The notes: a model not told the origin generated them from the letters alone. 64,000 nt of DNA from Flammeovirga sp. EKP202 (GCF_014534745.1 NZ_JACVVP010000013.1:62001-126000), one strand, 5' to 3'; positions 52,805 through 62,492 are shown, counted from the first letter of the stretch. Numbers and translations are program-made.

Positions 52805-52853
52805 GTTGCACACAGCCAAGCACATTTGTAATTGGCATTAGCCGACTCGCAAC
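52805..52853 (+). other. Imperfect hairpin resembling an integron attC site
   Basis: Nested inverted repeats: outer GTTGC / GCAAC (52805-52809, 52849-52853) and inner GCCAA / TTGGC (52815-52819, 52832-52836), with unequal spacers, immediately after a stop codon. CAACCTAAC follows. The geometry resembles attC, but core bases do not match fully. A 30-codon ORF at 52911-53003 may be a gene remnant. Confidence 0.35.
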
Positions 52854-53014
52854 CTAACATTACAAAAGAGCTTGTCTGTTTTTACTTGTTTTTTGCGACC
52901 CTAAAAACTATGTTTTTGAACAACAGAACTGCGACTAAGCTGATTATTGATTCGGAAGGAAAAGATGAATGTGATTTGAAGATCAAAACATTTCTAATGT
53001 AAAGAATAAAGAAA

Positions 53015-53812
53015 ATGAATAAATTAATTGTTTCTGTCTTTGACAATCAATCAAAAGCTTTTGAAGGTCTATCTGCTATAAAGGAGTTAAATACCAATGG
53101 AGATATAAGTTTATATGCATCGACCGTGATCAGTAAAAATGACGAAGGAGAAATTACAGTAAACGAAAGTTCTGATCAAGGCCCAATAGGTGCAGGGGTA
53201 GGCATGTTAACTGGAGCTTTTATTGGTTTGTTTGGAGGCCCTATTGGAATGGTAGCAGGAGCAATGGCAGGTTCACTAGGAGGTCTAATTTATGACTTTG
53301 ATAAAGCAGGAGTTGATACCATTTTTATAGAAAAAGTATCAGAGGCATTAGAGAGTGGCAAGACGGCTATTATTGCTGATATTGAAGAGGGATGGAATGC
53401 TCCTTTGGATACTAAAATGAAAGAATTAGGGGGGATTTTATTTAGAAGAAATAGGGCAGAGGTAGCTGAAGAGCAGTTTAACCGTGAAGCGGATGCTATT
53501 CAAGCAGAATTAGATGATTTGGAACATGAATTAGAGGTAGCTTCAGAAGAATCAAAAGAAAGTATTCATCAACAAATCAAAAATGTCAAAAAGAAAGCTG
53601 TGCTTTTGGAAGATATTATTAATCAGAAAATTATAGATCTGAAAATTGAAACAGAAGCCAAAGCGAGTGAGTTGCAAAAACAATTGGGTAAAGCCAATGA
53701 AAATAAAAAGAAGAAGATCAATAAGCGTAAGGATGATTTAGAACTAAAATTCAATAAAAGTTTGAATAAGCTTTCTGAGGCATCTGAAAAGCTGACAAAA
53801 TATATTTCATAG
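53015..53812 (+). CDS. DUF1269-type protein with glycine-rich membrane segment and coiled-coil tail
   Basis: 265 aa. The N-terminal strand (LIVSVFDNQSKAFEGLSAIKEL) and the Gly-rich hydrophobic stretch IGAGVGMLTGAFIGLFGGPI plus MVAGAMAGSLGGLI (about residues 54-90) follow the DUF1269 family of predicted membrane proteins. The second half (about 145-265) is a long charged coiled coil (EAKASELQKQLGKANENKKK). Function is unknown; family members are often stress-related. It is a single gene after the inserted cluster. Confidence 0.75.
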   Translation: MNKLIVSVFDNQSKAFEGLSAIKELNTNGDISLYASTVISKNDEGEITVNESSDQGPIGAGVGMLTGAFIGLFGGPIGMVAGAMAGSLGGLIYDFDKAGVDTIFIEKVSEALESGKTAIIADIEEGWNAPLDTKMKELGGILFRRNRAEVAEEQFNREADAIQAELDDLEHELEVASEESKESIHQQIKNVKKKAVLLEDIINQKIIDLKIETEAKASELQKQLGKANENKKKKINKRKDDLELKFNKSLNKLSEASEKLTKYIS

Positions 53813-53861
53813 TTTAAGTTTGGTAAGTACAAATTCAAAATAAACTATGATCTGTTTTTGA

Positions 53862-54313
53862 CTTAGTACTTACTGAATTGTAAACTAAATTACCGTTAAG
53901 TCATGAAGTTCCTTTTAAGGAGGATAATAGGTAGTGTATTGTGGTTCGCGAGGACGTTGCAATGCAACGACCCTACAGAACTACTTTTTAGAAGATAATA
54001 ATAAAACCTTTGTCTTTTGTTCTGTAATCAGACAATCATTTAGTAGTATTTCCCTCGGCCTTGAAGTGAAAAGCGTGAAGAATTTCATGGAATGAGCCGT
54101 TAAAAATGATTTTGTTGTTTGAGCTTTAGCGAGTTTAAAATCATTTAGGCGAGAGAAATGGAATTTAGCTTTTGACTTCTAAGCCTTGAATTTTTTGCTT
54201 CTTTTTGTTTCAAGACAAAAAAGAAGAGGAAAGAAGCTTGAAAGTTGTTCCTAGAAAGGCTTGCAGAAAGGTCGATTGAAAGTTGATGATAATTTGGTTT
54301 ATAATGTACTTAC
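53862..54313 (+). repeat. Dispersed MITE-like intergenic repeat, copy R6 (long variant)
   Basis: Left end CTTAGTACTTACTG then ATTGTAAACTAAATTACC; right end TTTGGTTTATAATGTACTTA, again inverted relative to each other. In place of the first R1 block it carries the palindromic module GTGGTTCGCGAGGACG..ACGACCCTACAG at 53941-53978. The CCTCGGCCTTGAAG, GAGCTTTAGCGAGTTTAAAA and TTAGCTTTTGACTTCTAAGC blocks follow. Confidence 0.85.
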
Positions 54314-54337
54314 TATAATTAGTTATTAAAAGGTTGA

Positions 54338-54369
54338 AGCGTGTTGGATTTTGTCCAGTATGCTTTTTT
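54338..54369 (+). terminator. Hairpin with T-tract in the gap before the GNAT-like gene
   Basis: AGCGTGTTGGAT / GTCCAGTATGCT stem containing G-T pairs, followed by TTTTTTG. The rest of the gap to 54699 has a perfect 9-bp palindrome (54516-54534) and no gene. Confidence 0.6.
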
Positions 54370-54515
54370 GTATTTTAAAAAGGTAGATCAAAAGCTGGAA
54401 AAGGGATTGATCCATCAATTTTAGAAAACTTAAGGGAGAGTAGATGGTCATAATGTTGAAGTAGTGGTATAAACTTTGGAGGTTTGCAGTATTACCCCAA
54501 TAAAATAATGACCCT

Positions 54516-54534
54516 ACGTTTTATCATAAAACGT
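54516..54534. promoter_or_regulatory. Perfect palindrome, possible operator
   Basis: ACGTTTTAT-C-ATAAAACGT, about 165 bp before the 364-aa gene. It could be a regulator site or a fragment of the palindromic module of the dispersed repeats. Confidence 0.35.
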
Positions 54535-54699
54535 CATTAAATCTTAAAATACCTTTAGATTATGATTCTAAACTTTAGAAATGTAAAAAATAACAATATT
54601 TTTGCTACGTTAATTTTTTGAGTCGAATGAAAACAAAATAGTATTTTGAATGGAGGTGAGTTCGCCCCAATGCATTCCTAATACACCAAGATATACCGA

Positions 54700-55794
54700 A
54701 TGAAAGATATAGTAACTCAAGCAGGTTCCATAAGTTTAGAGTTGACGGACGAGTTGACAGACGATGTAGTAGAAATGTTGGACAACACATTGTGGGGAAC
54801 TGAAGGCGGAGTTAGATATACTCACACTGCAACAGAGGAGAACCTTAGATTCACAAAAAAAGCTTATTTCTTAAATCTTAGAAGAGGGGAGAATTTATTG
54901 AGTTCTATCACCTTAATTCACAAATCAACAAAATTTGAAGGAAAAGATGTGGAGACGTATCATATCCGTTATTTTGCATTTGTGAGTTCGATGCAAAGCT
55001 CAAAACAAAATCCTAATAAAAAGAAAAGAAAAAATAGCTTTCTTGATCAACAATTAATTAGCTTCTTCAATACTTATCAAATGCCTGAAAGTAAGGCTAA
55101 TGGTACTCCTCAAATTTTCCAAGCTCAAGTAGAAAATGATAACCTACGTTCTAAGATGTTCACTGAAAAAGTGGGATTCAGAACAATTGGTAAGATGACA
55201 ACGCTTACATTTAGTAGAGTAAGTCCATCTTTTCATCCTTCTGTAAGAAGAGCGACAGAACAGGAAAAACCAAAAGTAATGGCTTTGGCGGATGAGTTTT
55301 ATAAAGATTATGCTTTCTATTCATCCGAAAACATGTGTAGAAATAATGATGTTTTTGTGTTGGAGGAAAATGGAGAAATTATAGTAAGTGCTCAAGCCTA
55401 TAAAGGACATTGGAAATTCCAACACTTGCCGGGTGCCGAAGGAGTTATTGCAAAATATATATTACCTTATATTCCATACGCCAATCGACTTTTTAATTTT
55501 AAAAATCACAGATTTGTAACATTTGAGGGGTTAAATTGGAAAAAGGGACATGAACATAGAATTCAGGACCTAATATCTGCCGTATTAAAAGAATTCAACC
55601 ATTATGTTTCATTCCTTTGGATGGATCCTGAATCGGAGCATTACAGATTGAGTAAAAAACATGTAGATTGGGGCGTGTTGGATCATCTTAACAGTGGTTC
55701 AAAATCATCGATCATCATCAGGACAGATCAAGAAGATGAATATGAACGATACGCATCACTCGATAAATTCATTTCTAATTTTTATATATTGTAA
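54700..55794 (+). CDS. Protein of two GNAT-like halves, unknown substrate
   Basis: 364 aa, no signal peptide. The first half ends with a GNAT motif-B-like segment (NDNLRSKMFTEKVGFRTIGKM) and the second begins RATEQEKPKVMALADEFYKDY. It continues with VFVLEENGEIIVSAQAYKGHW, typical of a GNAT strand pair, so two acyltransferase-like folds are likely. The acetyl-CoA loop (Q/R-x-x-G-x-G/A) is not obvious in either half, so activity is uncertain. It lies 51 bp before the SNF2 gene, with a terminator between. Confidence 0.6.
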   Translation: MKDIVTQAGSISLELTDELTDDVVEMLDNTLWGTEGGVRYTHTATEENLRFTKKAYFLNLRRGENLLSSITLIHKSTKFEGKDVETYHIRYFAFVSSMQSSKQNPNKKKRKNSFLDQQLISFFNTYQMPESKANGTPQIFQAQVENDNLRSKMFTEKVGFRTIGKMTTLTFSRVSPSFHPSVRRATEQEKPKVMALADEFYKDYAFYSSENMCRNNDVFVLEENGEIIVSAQAYKGHWKFQHLPGAEGVIAKYILPYIPYANRLFNFKNHRFVTFEGLNWKKGHEHRIQDLISAVLKEFNHYVSFLWMDPESEHYRLSKKHVDWGVLDHLNSGSKSSIIIRTDQEDEYERYASLDKFISNFYIL

Positions 55795-55820
55795 ACCCAG
55801 ACTAAACTCTGGGTTTTTCT
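55793..55820 (+). terminator. Terminator between the GNAT-like and SNF2 genes
   Basis: Perfect stem AAACCCAGA / TCTGGGTTT with a 6-nt loop and TTCTTT after it. The stem starts within the stop codon of the upstream gene. Confidence 0.8.
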
Positions 55821-55845
55821 TTGACTAAAAGTAGCTTCATACTCC

Positions 55846-58800
55846 ATGATTTTTTCAATAGATAAATACAACGAATTCACTGAAAAATTTGAAAAATACC
55901 CTGAAGAGAGCCAACATAAATACATTATTGTAATGTTAGGTGCTGGTTTACAGGGGTTGAATAAAACAAGACTGAAGGATCTTCTGAAAGAATTGTTACC
56001 AAATTTAAAGACGGTAGAGTTGACAAAAGAGATCAACCAAGTACTTCAGGAATTGGTCAAGGAAGAATTTTTTTTTACGATCGAAAATAGAGGAGTTACC
56101 TATTATAAAGTGGATTCGGTGGAGTATTATCTGTCTGTTTTGATAAAAGCAAAAGGATATTTACAGAACGAATTATTTCACAGTGCTTTTAAAAACATTG
56201 TATTCGAACAAAAAAACTATCCAACATTTTGGGGTACTCTAAGTTATAAGCCGGAGTCTGTAATAAGAGATTTTGTAGTACCTCTTACATCAAAGTTAAA
56301 TTATCCTCTTCTACTTAGTAATTATTTTAATCCTGAGTTTTCAGATCCTTTAGGAACTTATTCATCAACTTTGTTTTTTGGCTTATATACCTTGTATTCA
56401 TTTGGATATCTGGAAGATAATTTGAGTCCCAACTTAAGTGTTGAAATTTGGGATTTTATTTATAAAAGTTCCTATACTGCTTTATTAGATGGTGAGGTGG
56501 ATGTACACACATTATCTACTTTTGAAAAGTACACTTCTAAAATGTACAAGGACGAAGGAGTAATGAAGGCCTTGTTATTGGTGTGTCAAGGGTATACCGA
56601 TTCTGCTTTGGAAATCATACAGAATGCAGATAATTTTGATAAAGCCTTTGTAGAGTTATATGTTGCCCTAGCCTCTAAGGATAAAGAAAATGTACTGGAA
56701 AAGGTATTAAGTTTAGCTGGATTAGAAAATATTCAGGCGAACTTCAAGAAAAAATCTTCAAAATTTTGGCAAGAATTAAGTACTGATAAAGAATTGACCT
56801 TAATGCTCTTGGTCTATCAAAAATACAAACAACAATCCTTAAGTTTATTAAGAAACAGATACATCTACTTTGACAAAAAATCAAAAGAGGGTTTTCCTTC
56901 TGCATTTTATTCTATCTTATTAGAAGCAGTGATTTACTTAAGTACAAACTCTACGGTAGATGGATTATTACCAGAATATGAATTAGAAGAACATTTACGT
57001 TATCATCTTCACGAATCTTTAGTTAATGGTTATGGTCCATTGACAATTACATTTACCTATTGGATTTATGGTAAGTTATTTGGACAAAAAAGTTCACTGG
57101 ATGAGGTGACTTATCTTTATTTGCAGAGTAAGGCTATTGAATATCAAAAGGGTGGACATCAATGGTACGCATCATTATATGCATGTGCTTTAGGTGAAAA
57201 TAAGTCAAATGATGAAGATGTAGATTTGAGTTATTTGATTGATGAAGATCTCTTTCGTTTTGAAGATATATTAAGTGCAGGTTCTGAGGAAGAGTGGGAG
57301 TTATTGCTTCAAAAAATGGGAGCAATAGCGGAGGATTTTCATTTGATTGATAAAAAAGAAAACAAAGGAGTCAAAGAAGGTAGACTTTTATGGGTGGTGT
57401 CTGATCATAGGTTGTATGTGCAACCCATGGAGCAGACCAAGTTGAAGAACGGAAAGTGGAGTAAGCCTAAAAAAGTTTCTGATACTCGTTTATTGAAAAA
57501 AGGTGTAAAAGGGATGTTGGAAATTGATCACGAAATTCTGGACAAAGCCATTCGTACATACGGAAGAGGATATATGGATTTTGATGTCTTGGAAGTGTGG
57601 AAACGCTTAGAAGGACATCCAAATGTTGTTTTAGAATCGGATGATAATGTATCAGTGATTGTTGAAAAGCGTCCTTTTGAATTACAAATTGATGAAGCAG
57701 GTGAGCATTATCGTATTTCTTTTGATAAAGACATCAATATCGATTTTCCACTAAAAAGAGAAACCCCTACAAGGGTGATCTATTATAATGTAGATAAAAA
57801 AATTAAGTATTGGGCTGAGAATTTCCCTCAAGAAATCATCATTCCTAAAAAAGGAAAAAAACAATTAAAAGAGGCAATCACCGCTTTAGGGCAAACACTG
57901 AATATTCACTCCAATGTGGAAGATATCAGAGAGGAATTGCCTGAAGTGAAAGCAGATCAAACTATTCATGCATTGCTGACACCAAGAGGTAATAATATCC
58001 TTTTGGAGCTTTATATGAAGCCTTTCAAAACTATTCCTCCGTATGTGACGCCTGCAGCAGGAAAGGCAGTATTGGTGGAAGAAGTGGACCGAGTACGTAC
58101 TAGAGCTATCCGAAATTTAGAGGAAGAAAAAGCCCTCTTAGAGAAATTCTACTATCAGAGACCTTTCTTGGATAATACTAATGATGGGCATCATGCTTGG
58201 GAATTATCCGATAGGGAAGAAACATTGAACGCTTTGCAAGAATTGCAGTTTGGTGATATAAAACCGGTAGTAGAATGGCCCAAAGGTGTTCGTTTTAAGC
58301 TCCTTTCAAAAATAGGAGGTGAAAGTATCACCATGAATATTCAATCCAAAAAACGAGATTGGTTTGCCGTTTCAGGGGAAGTAAAGGTAAATGAAGAAGT
58401 GATTGTATCTCTTGAATCCTTACTGAAAGCCTTTAAAAATGATCCAAACAGCAGTTATGTAGAAATTGAAAAAGATCAGTTTGTTGCATTGACGGATTCT
58501 TTAAGAAAGCAATTAGCCACATTGACAAGTGTAGCTGTTGAAGATAAATTAGATTTTAAAGTTCACCGTTTATCCTCTTATGGTGCACTGAATGCATTGA
58601 CCAATGAGGCATTAGTCAGAAGTGATAAGTCATGGCAAACGTTGCAGGAGCAAATCAATACCGCTTCTGAAACTACCTATGCAGTACCTAACACGTTACA
58701 AGCGACATTGAGAGATTATCAAGTAGAAGGATATCAATGGTTGTCTCAATTGGCTTCATGGGGTGGAGGGGCTTGTTTAGCCGATGATATGGGATTAGGT

Positions 58801-60114
58801 AAAACCTTACAAGGGATTGCTTTGATGGTGGATAAGGCAAAGGATGGTCCTTCTTTGGTAGTGGCCCCTTCTTCCGTAACGTTTAACTGGGTGAATGAAA
58901 TCAGAAAATTTGCTCCTACCTTAAAACCTCATTTACTTTATAATACCAATAACAGAGAGGTGCTATTAAAAAATGCAGGAGCATATGATGTGATCATTTG
59001 TAGTTATGGTTTACTTCAATCGACCTATAAACCAATCGTGAAAAAAGATTGGAACATTGTTTTACTGGATGAGGCACAAGCCATCAAAAATAAAACAACC
59101 AAACGTTCTCAAGTGGCTATGCAGTTGGAAGGTAAAATGAGGATTGTAACGACGGGTACACCTATCGAAAATAACCTTTCAGAATTATGGAACCTCTTCC
59201 AATTCATCAATCCAGGCCTATTAGGTTCTTGGGAATCTTTCAATAAAAACTTTGTACTAAGAATTGATTCAGGAGATCAACATCATTCAAAATCAGCCAA
59301 AAAAGTATTGCGTAAGCTGATCACTCCATTTATTCTGCGAAGAAAGAAAAGTGAAGTGCTGGATGAACTTCCATCAAAAACAGAATCAGTATTAAGCGTG
59401 AATCTATCAGAAGATGAAATGACGTTGTATGAAGCACACCGAAGAACAGCCTTGGAGGAAATTGAAGGAGTATTGGAGAAAAATAAAGACCAAAATGTAC
59501 AACTTCAAGTCCTTGCCGAGTTGACTAAATTACGTCAATTATGCTGTCATCCAAGTTTGGTAGATCATGAATTCCAATTGATGGGAAGTAAAATCTCACT
59601 CCTCTTGGAAACGCTTCATGAATTGAAAGAAGGAGGACATCGAGCTTTAATTTTTAGTCAGTTTGTTGGCTTTTTAAGTATCATCAAAAAATATTTGGAA
59701 AAAGAAGGCATTTCATATCAATATTTAGATGGTTCTACCACTTTGAAAAACAGAGAAAAAGGAATCAATGCATTCCAATCTGGAGAAGGTGACGTCTTCT
59801 TAATTTCCCTCAAAGCAGGCGGTACCGGACTCAACTTGACAGCTGCCGATTATGTGATTCATATGGACCCTTGGTGGAACCCAGCCGTAGAAGATCAAGC
59901 TACAGATAGAGCACATCGTATGGGACAGAAAAGACCTGTTACAGTTTACCGCCTAATCTGTAAAGATACCTTAGAGGAAAGAATGATACAGCTCCACTCC
60001 GATAAGCGTGAACTAGCGGATGATTTACTCAGTGGCACCAATCAAGCAACCAAGTTGAATACAAGTGAGTTGTTGAAGTTGTTGCAGAAGAATGAAACGA
60101 TATTAGAACCATAA
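55846..60114 (+). CDS. SNF2-family DNA-dependent ATPase/helicase
   Basis: 1422 aa. The long N-terminal region (1-940) is helical and poorly defined, as in bacterial SNF2 proteins with SWIM-like or unknown extensions. I see no zinc motif. The motor starts near residue 945 (TLRDYQVEGYQWLSQLASWGGG). It has Walker A DDMGLGKTLQ (about 981-990), a DEAQ box (about 1075-1078), the TGTPIENNLSELW motif, and the C-terminal helicase half (ALIFSQFVGFLSIIKKYL; FLISLKAGGTGLNLTAADYVI; DRAHRMGQKRPVTVYRLI). Such proteins remodel protein-DNA or RNA polymerase complexes (RapA-like) in the cytoplasm. The exact role is not known. No defence genes flank it. Confidence 0.93.
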   Translation: MIFSIDKYNEFTEKFEKYPEESQHKYIIVMLGAGLQGLNKTRLKDLLKELLPNLKTVELTKEINQVLQELVKEEFFFTIENRGVTYYKVDSVEYYLSVLIKAKGYLQNELFHSAFKNIVFEQKNYPTFWGTLSYKPESVIRDFVVPLTSKLNYPLLLSNYFNPEFSDPLGTYSSTLFFGLYTLYSFGYLEDNLSPNLSVEIWDFIYKSSYTALLDGEVDVHTLSTFEKYTSKMYKDEGVMKALLLVCQGYTDSALEIIQNADNFDKAFVELYVALASKDKENVLEKVLSLAGLENIQANFKKKSSKFWQELSTDKELTLMLLVYQKYKQQSLSLLRNRYIYFDKKSKEGFPSAFYSILLEAVIYLSTNSTVDGLLPEYELEEHLRYHLHESLVNGYGPLTITFTYWIYGKLFGQKSSLDEVTYLYLQSKAIEYQKGGHQWYASLYACALGENKSNDEDVDLSYLIDEDLFRFEDILSAGSEEEWELLLQKMGAIAEDFHLIDKKENKGVKEGRLLWVVSDHRLYVQPMEQTKLKNGKWSKPKKVSDTRLLKKGVKGMLEIDHEILDKAIRTYGRGYMDFDVLEVWKRLEGHPNVVLESDDNVSVIVEKRPFELQIDEAGEHYRISFDKDINIDFPLKRETPTRVIYYNVDKKIKYWAENFPQEIIIPKKGKKQLKEAITALGQTLNIHSNVEDIREELPEVKADQTIHALLTPRGNNILLELYMKPFKTIPPYVTPAAGKAVLVEEVDRVRTRAIRNLEEEKALLEKFYYQRPFLDNTNDGHHAWELSDREETLNALQELQFGDIKPVVEWPKGVRFKLLSKIGGESITMNIQSKKRDWFAVSGEVKVNEEVIVSLESLLKAFKNDPNSSYVEIEKDQFVALTDSLRKQLATLTSVAVEDKLDFKVHRLSSYGALNALTNEALVRSDKSWQTLQEQINTASETTYAVPNTLQATLRDYQVEGYQWLSQLASWGGGACLADDMGLGKTLQGIALMVDKAKDGPSLVVAPSSVTFNWVNEIRKFAPTLKPHLLYNTNNREVLLKNAGAYDVIICSYGLLQSTYKPIVKKDWNIVLLDEAQAIKNKTTKRSQVAMQLEGKMRIVTTGTPIENNLSELWNLFQFINPGLLGSWESFNKNFVLRIDSGDQHHSKSAKKVLRKLITPFILRRKKSEVLDELPSKTESVLSVNLSEDEMTLYEAHRRTALEEIEGVLEKNKDQNVQLQVLAELTKLRQLCCHPSLVDHEFQLMGSKISLLLETLHELKEGGHRALIFSQFVGFLSIIKKYLEKEGISYQYLDGSTTLKNREKGINAFQSGEGDVFLISLKAGGTGLNLTAADYVIHMDPWWNPAVEDQATDRAHRMGQKRPVTVYRLICKDTLEERMIQLHSDKRELADDLLSGTNQATKLNTSELLKLLQKNETILEP

Positions 60115-60124
60115 GAATAATCAG

Positions 60125-60160
60125 AGCCCTTGAATAATTGATTTCAAGGGCTTCTTTTAT
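60125..60160 (+). terminator. Terminator after the SNF2 gene
   Basis: Perfect 10-bp stem AGCCCTTGAA / TTCAAGGGCT followed by TCTTTTAT. Confidence 0.9.
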
Positions 60161-60305
60161 GCTCTAAATATAAATCGATATGCTTGATTTTTTCTTAACC
60201 TCAAAGAATCTCATTCCAAAAACCACAATGATTTACACGTATTTAAGAAACATTTAATATCTTGTATACAACTCTAATTATCTTTACTTTCTTAACCAAA
60301 ACACT

Positions 60306-61361
60306 ATGGTCACTATTGACAAATCTAAACCGGTAATGATTACAGGGGCTACAGGATATGTGGCAGGGCGAATTGTTGAAAAGTTACTTAAACAGGGATT
60401 AACAGTGCATGCACCTGTAAGAAATCCCGATAATACAGAAAAATTGAAATACCTGAATGCTTTAGCAGACCAATACGAAGGAACGATTAAGTATTTTAAA
60501 GCGGATTTACTAACGCCGGGTTCTTATGATGAGGCAATGAAAGATTGTGAATTGGTTTTTCATACCGCATCGCCTTTTATCACATCGGTGAAGGATGCTA
60601 AAAAGGATTTAGTGGATCCAGCATTAAAAGGAACTGAAAACGTTTTGAACACCGTCAATAAGACCTACTCCGTGAAAAGGGTGGTGTTAACGAGTAGTTG
60701 CGTGGCAATTATTGGTGATGCCAAAGACTTATTAAATGTGCCTAATCAGATAGCAGATGAGAGTATTTGGAATACTACCTCTTCAGTAAATCATCAACCT
60801 TATAATTACTCCAAAACGGTAGCCGAAAAGAAAGCGTGGAAAATAAATAAAGAACAGGACCGATGGGATATGGTGGTCATCAATCCTTCTTTTGTTCTTG
60901 GGCCTGGCATTAACCCCACAAGTACTTCTGAGAGTTTTAATATTATGAAACAATTGGGAGATGGTTCTATGAAAATGGGGGCACCCGGCTTACACATTGG
61001 TATTGTTGATGTAAGAGATTTAGCACAAGCCCATTATAATGCAGGTTTTACACCAGAGGCAGAAGGGCGACATATTATTTCCAATGAAAGCTACACCATC
61101 TTAGAAATGGCGGACTTTCTAAGACAGAAATATGGAAAGGCCTTTCCTTTGCCAAAGAAAGAACTGCCTAAATGGTTAGTGTGGTTGATCGGACCAACAC
61201 AAGGAATACCTAGGAAAATGGTGGCTAAAAATTTTGGGTATAAGTGGTTAGTCGATAATACAAAAAGTAAAGAAAAGCTAGGCATAAAGTACCGTGATGC
61301 AAACTCAACGCTCAATGATTTCTTCGGACAACTTGTAGATGCAGGAGTGTTCTCTAAATGA
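60306..61361 (+). CDS. NAD-dependent epimerase/dihydroflavonol-4-reductase-like protein
   Basis: 351 aa extended short-chain dehydrogenase. The cofactor motif is ITGATGYVAGRIVEKLL (TGxxGxxG) at residues 13-29, followed by APVRNPDN. VVLTSSCVAIIGD, the active-site segment YNYSKTVAEKKAW (Tyr-x-x-x-Lys) and VINPSFVLGPGINPT follow. The pattern is that of the cinnamoyl-CoA/dihydroflavonol/anthocyanidin reductase group common in bacteria, which reduce aldehydes or ketones. The natural substrate is not known. It stands alone in the cytoplasm, convergent with the lipase-like gene. Confidence 0.88.
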   Translation: MVTIDKSKPVMITGATGYVAGRIVEKLLKQGLTVHAPVRNPDNTEKLKYLNALADQYEGTIKYFKADLLTPGSYDEAMKDCELVFHTASPFITSVKDAKKDLVDPALKGTENVLNTVNKTYSVKRVVLTSSCVAIIGDAKDLLNVPNQIADESIWNTTSSVNHQPYNYSKTVAEKKAWKINKEQDRWDMVVINPSFVLGPGINPTSTSESFNIMKQLGDGSMKMGAPGLHIGIVDVRDLAQAHYNAGFTPEAEGRHIISNESYTILEMADFLRQKYGKAFPLPKKELPKWLVWLIGPTQGIPRKMVAKNFGYKWLVDNTKSKEKLGIKYRDANSTLNDFFGQLVDAGVFSK

Positions 61362-61417
61362 TGAATCACTTTTTTCGATTAGCCTATAACACTACACATT
61401 TTAATTTTATAAAAATA

Positions 61418-61456
61418 GAAATACACATTATTGACTATCAGTGATGTGTATTTTTA
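61418..61456. terminator. Terminator between convergent genes
   Basis: Stem AAATACACAT / ATGTGTATTT with a 15-nt loop, T-rich on the right and A-rich on the left, so it can work in both directions. Confidence 0.75.
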
Positions 61457-61613
61457 CGTTTGGAAATGTTTTCAAAATAACACACTTTGGCTTATTTGTT
61501 GTACTTAAAAAAGTGCGAATACTTGTTTTTATTATTCAATGCAAACTGCAATAATAAAAGCAACACTGAATACTCAAATCATATAACACTCTCTCTTCAG
61601 TTTTTCTCTAATC

Positions 61614-62219
61614 CTAAATAATTTTATATTCTTGAATATTATTAGGGAATGCGTATCCAAATAATTTTGTGTAAAATTTAAGATTGATATCATATCCAAA
61701 TACAAAATGTTCTTGCTTTAAAGTGGTGATATCAAATTCTTCTCTTTTCATCTCTGAAAAAGGAGTAGGGCTATCGTATGTAGTTATAGCCGAAGGGATA
61801 AGGAAACTTTTATAAATACCCAATGACGCAATTTGAGCGATAGCTCCAGCAAATCCATATCCTACAATGTGGATAGCATTAAATTGATTTCTCTTGCTAT
61901 TGATATGTCTGTAAATATCCATCTTCACACTTTGGAAGCATTTTAGGTAACCAAGGTGTATGCCATCATGTTGCTTGAAATCAAGTCGAATTCTTGTCAT
62001 TGAAACCAATGACTGTGTGGGGTTAAACTCTATAAAAAGTGTATTTTGAATGATATTGAGTTTACAGTTTATCCCTTTTCCAAAAATTAAATGTTCATTT
62101 ATATTATCTTGCATTATCTTATCTCTGTTATGGACATTCGGTGTATGTGTACTTGAAGGGTAATTGTGAGCTAAATTGTAAAATTGTCTCTTTAGTTTAA
62201 AACTTCTGTAGGATAGCAT
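61614..62219 (-). CDS. Lipase class 3-like protein lacking the catalytic serine
   Basis: 201 aa. The order resembles class 3 lipases: IHLGYLKCFQSVKMDIYRHI (compare H-x-G-F-L), then HIVGYGFAGAIAQIASLGIY where active enzymes have G-H-S-L-G-G-A, then ITTYDSPTPF where enzymes have T-F-G-x-P. The nucleophile serine is replaced by glycine (G-Y-G-F-A-G). It is probably a non-catalytic relative or a decaying gene. No signal peptide is obvious. The start could be internal (ATG at about 62114). Confidence 0.6.
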   Translation of the reverse strand: MLSYRSFKLKRQFYNLAHNYPSSTHTPNVHNRDKIMQDNINEHLIFGKGINCKLNIIQNTLFIEFNPTQSLVSMTRIRLDFKQHDGIHLGYLKCFQSVKMDIYRHINSKRNQFNAIHIVGYGFAGAIAQIASLGIYKSFLIPSAITTYDSPTPFSEMKREEFDITTLKQEHFVFGYDINLKFYTKLFGYAFPNNIQEYKII

Positions 62220-62492
62220 CTTAAAATAACAAATTTAATACTCTAATTAATGAATTATCAAGCACTTAAAAGTACTATAACGAATGTATTCGGACCAATT
62301 AGTGAATATCTCTGATTACAAATAATTATATACTTGTTGATCTTACAAAGGTATTTTAGAAATGTGTTATTAGGGTGAACACTAAAGCAATCTTGTTTTA
62401 ATTAATCAGTGAATTTGTTCCAATTTTTGTGTTTTGAATAACATTGGGTTTACTTTGTATTTTTATTGCGTAATAATTAGGGACAAAAAATA

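Noticed and set aside
53941-53978. tRNA-like sequence (GGTTCG..)
   Set aside because: No acceptor, D or anticodon arms can be built; it is the palindromic module of the repeat family.
54700-60114. SNF2 ATPase as part of a phage-defence island
   Set aside because: No nuclease, methylase or other defence gene flanks it; neighbours are housekeeping-like or unknown.
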